8,386 nucleotides of DNA from a bacterium. GTDB lineage: Bacteria > Verrucomicrobiota > Verrucomicrobiia > Limisphaerales > UBA11358. Shown piece by piece: positions 7,084-8,386 of the stretch (position 1 is the stretch's first letter; the number at the start of each line of letters is the position of its first letter). The DNA lies in assembly GCA_021781185.1 (NCBI GenBank), contig JAJXXI010000468.1, positions 1 through 8,386 on the forward strand, given 5' to 3'. Position numbers and translations under genes: made by a program. The notes below the pieces were generated by a model. It did not search any database and was not told the origin of the DNA. It saw nothing but the letters and a program-made list of their open reading frames with translations.

Positions 7084-8229
7084 TCAAAAAGCTGATTCGT
7101 AAATTCGCACTGCGTCCAGTTCCGCAAGCGGGCGCACATTGTTTTTCAAAAGCCGGGTTACCCGCATGGCAGCTTGCGCCATCGCAGGAATCGCCTCGCG
7201 GGGAACTTTTAATTCAGAGAGCTTTTGCGGCACGCCGCAATCGCGGGAAAGTTGCGACAAGAACTCGACGCCGCTCTCGGCTGCGGCAAGGTCGGAGCCA
7301 TGCTGCGGAACGCCCAGCGCGGCGGCGATCTCCGCGTAGCGCTCCGGCGCGGCGGAAAAATTGAAGCGCAGCACGTGCGGCAGCAGCAGCGCGTTGGAAA
7401 CCCCGTGTGCAATGTGAAATCTCCCACCCAGCGGATAGGCCAGAGCGTGGACTGCCGCCGTGTTGACCGGCCCGAGGCAAAGGCCACCGTAAAGGCTGCC
7501 GAGCGAGAGCGCCGCGCGGGCCTCCACGTCGTGCCCGTGGCGGACGGCCCGGGTGAGATTCGCCCCAATCAACCTGATGCCTTGCAGGGCGTAGGCATCC
7601 ACCACGGGATGCGCAAACTTGTTCGCATAGGCCTCGATGCAATGAGTGAGCGCATCCAGACCGGTTGCCGCCGTCACCGCTGGCGGCACGGAAACTGTCA
7701 GCAGTGGATCCACAAACGCGGCGTCGGGAACGAGGTGCGGACTGACCACTCCCTTTTTCAATTCATCCGTCTCATCAAGCAGGATGGCGTTGGGTGAAAC
7801 TTCCGCGCCCGTGCCGGCAGTCGTCGGCAGGCAGACGAGTGGCAATTCGCGGCTGTGCAGCAGGTTGATGCCAAACACTTCATGGGCGGCTTGGTTTCCC
7901 CGAATCAACGCAGCCACCAGTTTGGCCACGTCTATCGCGCTGCCACCGCCTATGCCGAGCACGCCGTCAATCGTCTCGGCCCGTGCCACGGTCAATGTTT
8001 GCTCAAACAACGCGCGGGTCGGCTCCCGGTCCACGCACGGTGCCTGAATCACGACCAGCCCGGCTGCCTTCAAGGCAGCCAGCACACTGGCAATCGCCGG
8101 CAACACCGGCGTGCTGGAAACAAGCAACACCCGCCGGACGCCAAGCGAGGCGAGAAAAGCGGCGCACTGTGGCGCACAGCCATTGCCGAACTCGATGCGC
8201 GCCGGTTGGAGCAGCGTGACTTGGTTCAT
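7084..8229 (-). CDS. Iron-containing (group III) alcohol dehydrogenase
   Basis: A 381-residue NAD(P)-dependent alcohol/aldehyde oxidoreductase of the iron-containing ADH family, acting in the cytoplasm. The dinucleotide-binding region carries GGGSAIDVAK (94-103) and PTTAGTGAE (135-143). The four metal ligands of the family are all present: Asp192 and His196 in GLDALTHCIEAY, His261 in VHALAYPLGG and His275 in AHGVSN, close to Asp196, His200, His263 and His277 of FucO. Length is normal. Substrates in this family include lactaldehyde, glycolaldehyde, 1,3-propanediol and 4-hydroxybutyrate; the one used here cannot be read from the sequence. Beside an aldolase it may handle the aldehyde released. 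The open frame reaches 8310, but the extra 27 codons lie over the symporter end. ATG at 8229 gives the usual N-terminus, overlaps the symporter stop as ATGA and has a very strong ribosome binding site. Confidence 0.95.
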   Translation of the reverse strand: MNQVTLLQPARIEFGNGCAPQCAAFLASLGVRRVLLVSSTPVLPAIASVLAALKAAGLVVIQAPCVDREPTRALFEQTLTVARAETIDGVLGIGGGSAIDVAKLVAALIRGNQAAHEVFGINLLHSRELPLVCLPTTAGTGAEVSPNAILLDETDELKKGVVSPHLVPDAAFVDPLLTVSVPPAVTAATGLDALTHCIEAYANKFAHPVVDAYALQGIRLIGANLTRAVRHGHDVEARAALSLGSLYGGLCLGPVNTAAVHALAYPLGGRFHIAHGVSNALLLPHVLRFNFSAAPERYAEIAAALGVPQHGSDLAAAESGVEFLSQLSRDCGVPQKLSELKVPREAIPAMAQAAMRVTRLLKNNVRPLAELDAVRIYESAF

Positions 8230-8386
8230 GGATTCACCTCCGCTCCACTTGGAATGAATTTTCTCGCCCGTAATCCCTTCCGCATTTCCAGCCAGCCCCA
8301 GAAGGTCCATTCCGTTTTTACATTTTTATCCGGCGGGAACAACAGGCTGGCAAAATATCCAACGATCAGCACGATGAGATGGGCGA
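8226..8386 (-). CDS. C-terminal end of a sodium:solute symporter (SSS family), cut by the right window edge
   Basis: Translating the minus strand from 8384 gives 52 residues ending in TGA at 8226-8228. The piece starts with a hydrophobic segment (LIVLIVGYFASLLF), which would be the last transmembrane helix. It continues with PPDKNVKTE, then WTFWGWLEMRKG and a basic tail. The pattern of a final helix ending in SLLFP, then a short linker and a WGW motif, is typical of SSS-family transporters in PVC bacteria. Such proteins use the sodium gradient to bring sugars, sugar acids or related solutes across the inner membrane. The substrate cannot be told from this piece. The stop overlaps the alcohol dehydrogenase start by four bases, so the transporter heads or precedes the catabolic genes in the operon. 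The identification rests on the tail alone. Confidence 0.75.
   Translation of the reverse strand, partial: AHLIVLIVGYFASLLFPPDKNVKTEWTFWGWLEMRKGLRARKFIPSGAEVNP
8234..8241 (-). promoter_or_regulatory. Strong ribosome binding site of the alcohol dehydrogenase gene
   Basis: GGAGGTGA is an eight-base perfect complement to the 3' end of 16S rRNA (TCACCTCC), four bases before the ATG at 8229. It lies within the last codons of the symporter gene and settles the ATG at 8229 as the start. Confidence 0.85.

Noticed and set aside
8230..8310. 27-residue N-terminal extension of the alcohol dehydrogenase
   Set aside because: It lies over the symporter tail in another frame; a strong ribosome binding site and the family N-terminus point to the ATG at 8229.

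Overview
The window is a single block of genes, all on the minus strand, with almost no non-coding DNA. Read in the direction of transcription (from the right edge leftwards) it holds: the C-terminal end of a sodium:solute symporter, an iron-containing alcohol dehydrogenase, a DapA-superfamily class I aldolase or lyase, a PdxA-family dehydrogenase, a DUF1537 four-carbon acid sugar kinase, an AraC-family regulator, a large secreted GH2 glycoside hydrolase, and the first 54 codons of another secreted protein that runs off the left edge. Four successive junctions are 4-base start/stop overlaps or nearly so, AraC and GH2 abut with no spacer, and the widest gap is 55 bases. This has the form of one operon. 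No RNA gene, mobile element, CRISPR array or clear terminator was seen.

The organism looks like a carbohydrate-degrading Gram-negative bacterium, most likely of the Verrucomicrobiota (PVC group). The reasons are the mix of gene families, the style of the symporter tail, the moderately GC-rich DNA (by eye) and the uneven use of Shine-Dalgarno sites. This is inference from style; there is no marker gene in the window.

A working model follows. The GH2 enzyme, exported to the periplasm or beyond, trims a glycan or glycoside. The symporter imports the released sugar or sugar acid. Inside the cell the DapA-like enzyme would cleave or dehydrate a 2-keto acid intermediate, and the alcohol dehydrogenase would reduce or oxidise the aldehyde or alcohol formed. 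The kinase and PdxA form a known pair: DUF1537 kinases phosphorylate D-threonate or D-erythronate type acids at O4, and PdxA2 oxidises the 4-phospho-acid, which loses CO2 to give dihydroxyacetone phosphate. The AraC protein, encoded inside the operon, probably senses the substrate or an intermediate. How the aldolase and alcohol dehydrogenase connect to the C4-acid branch is not settled by the sequence and is the most interesting open point.

Two gene pieces at the window edges (the symporter tail and the secreted N-terminus) were found by translating the flanks by hand. Several of the longest open frames start well upstream of the real start; corrected starts are given with reasons.
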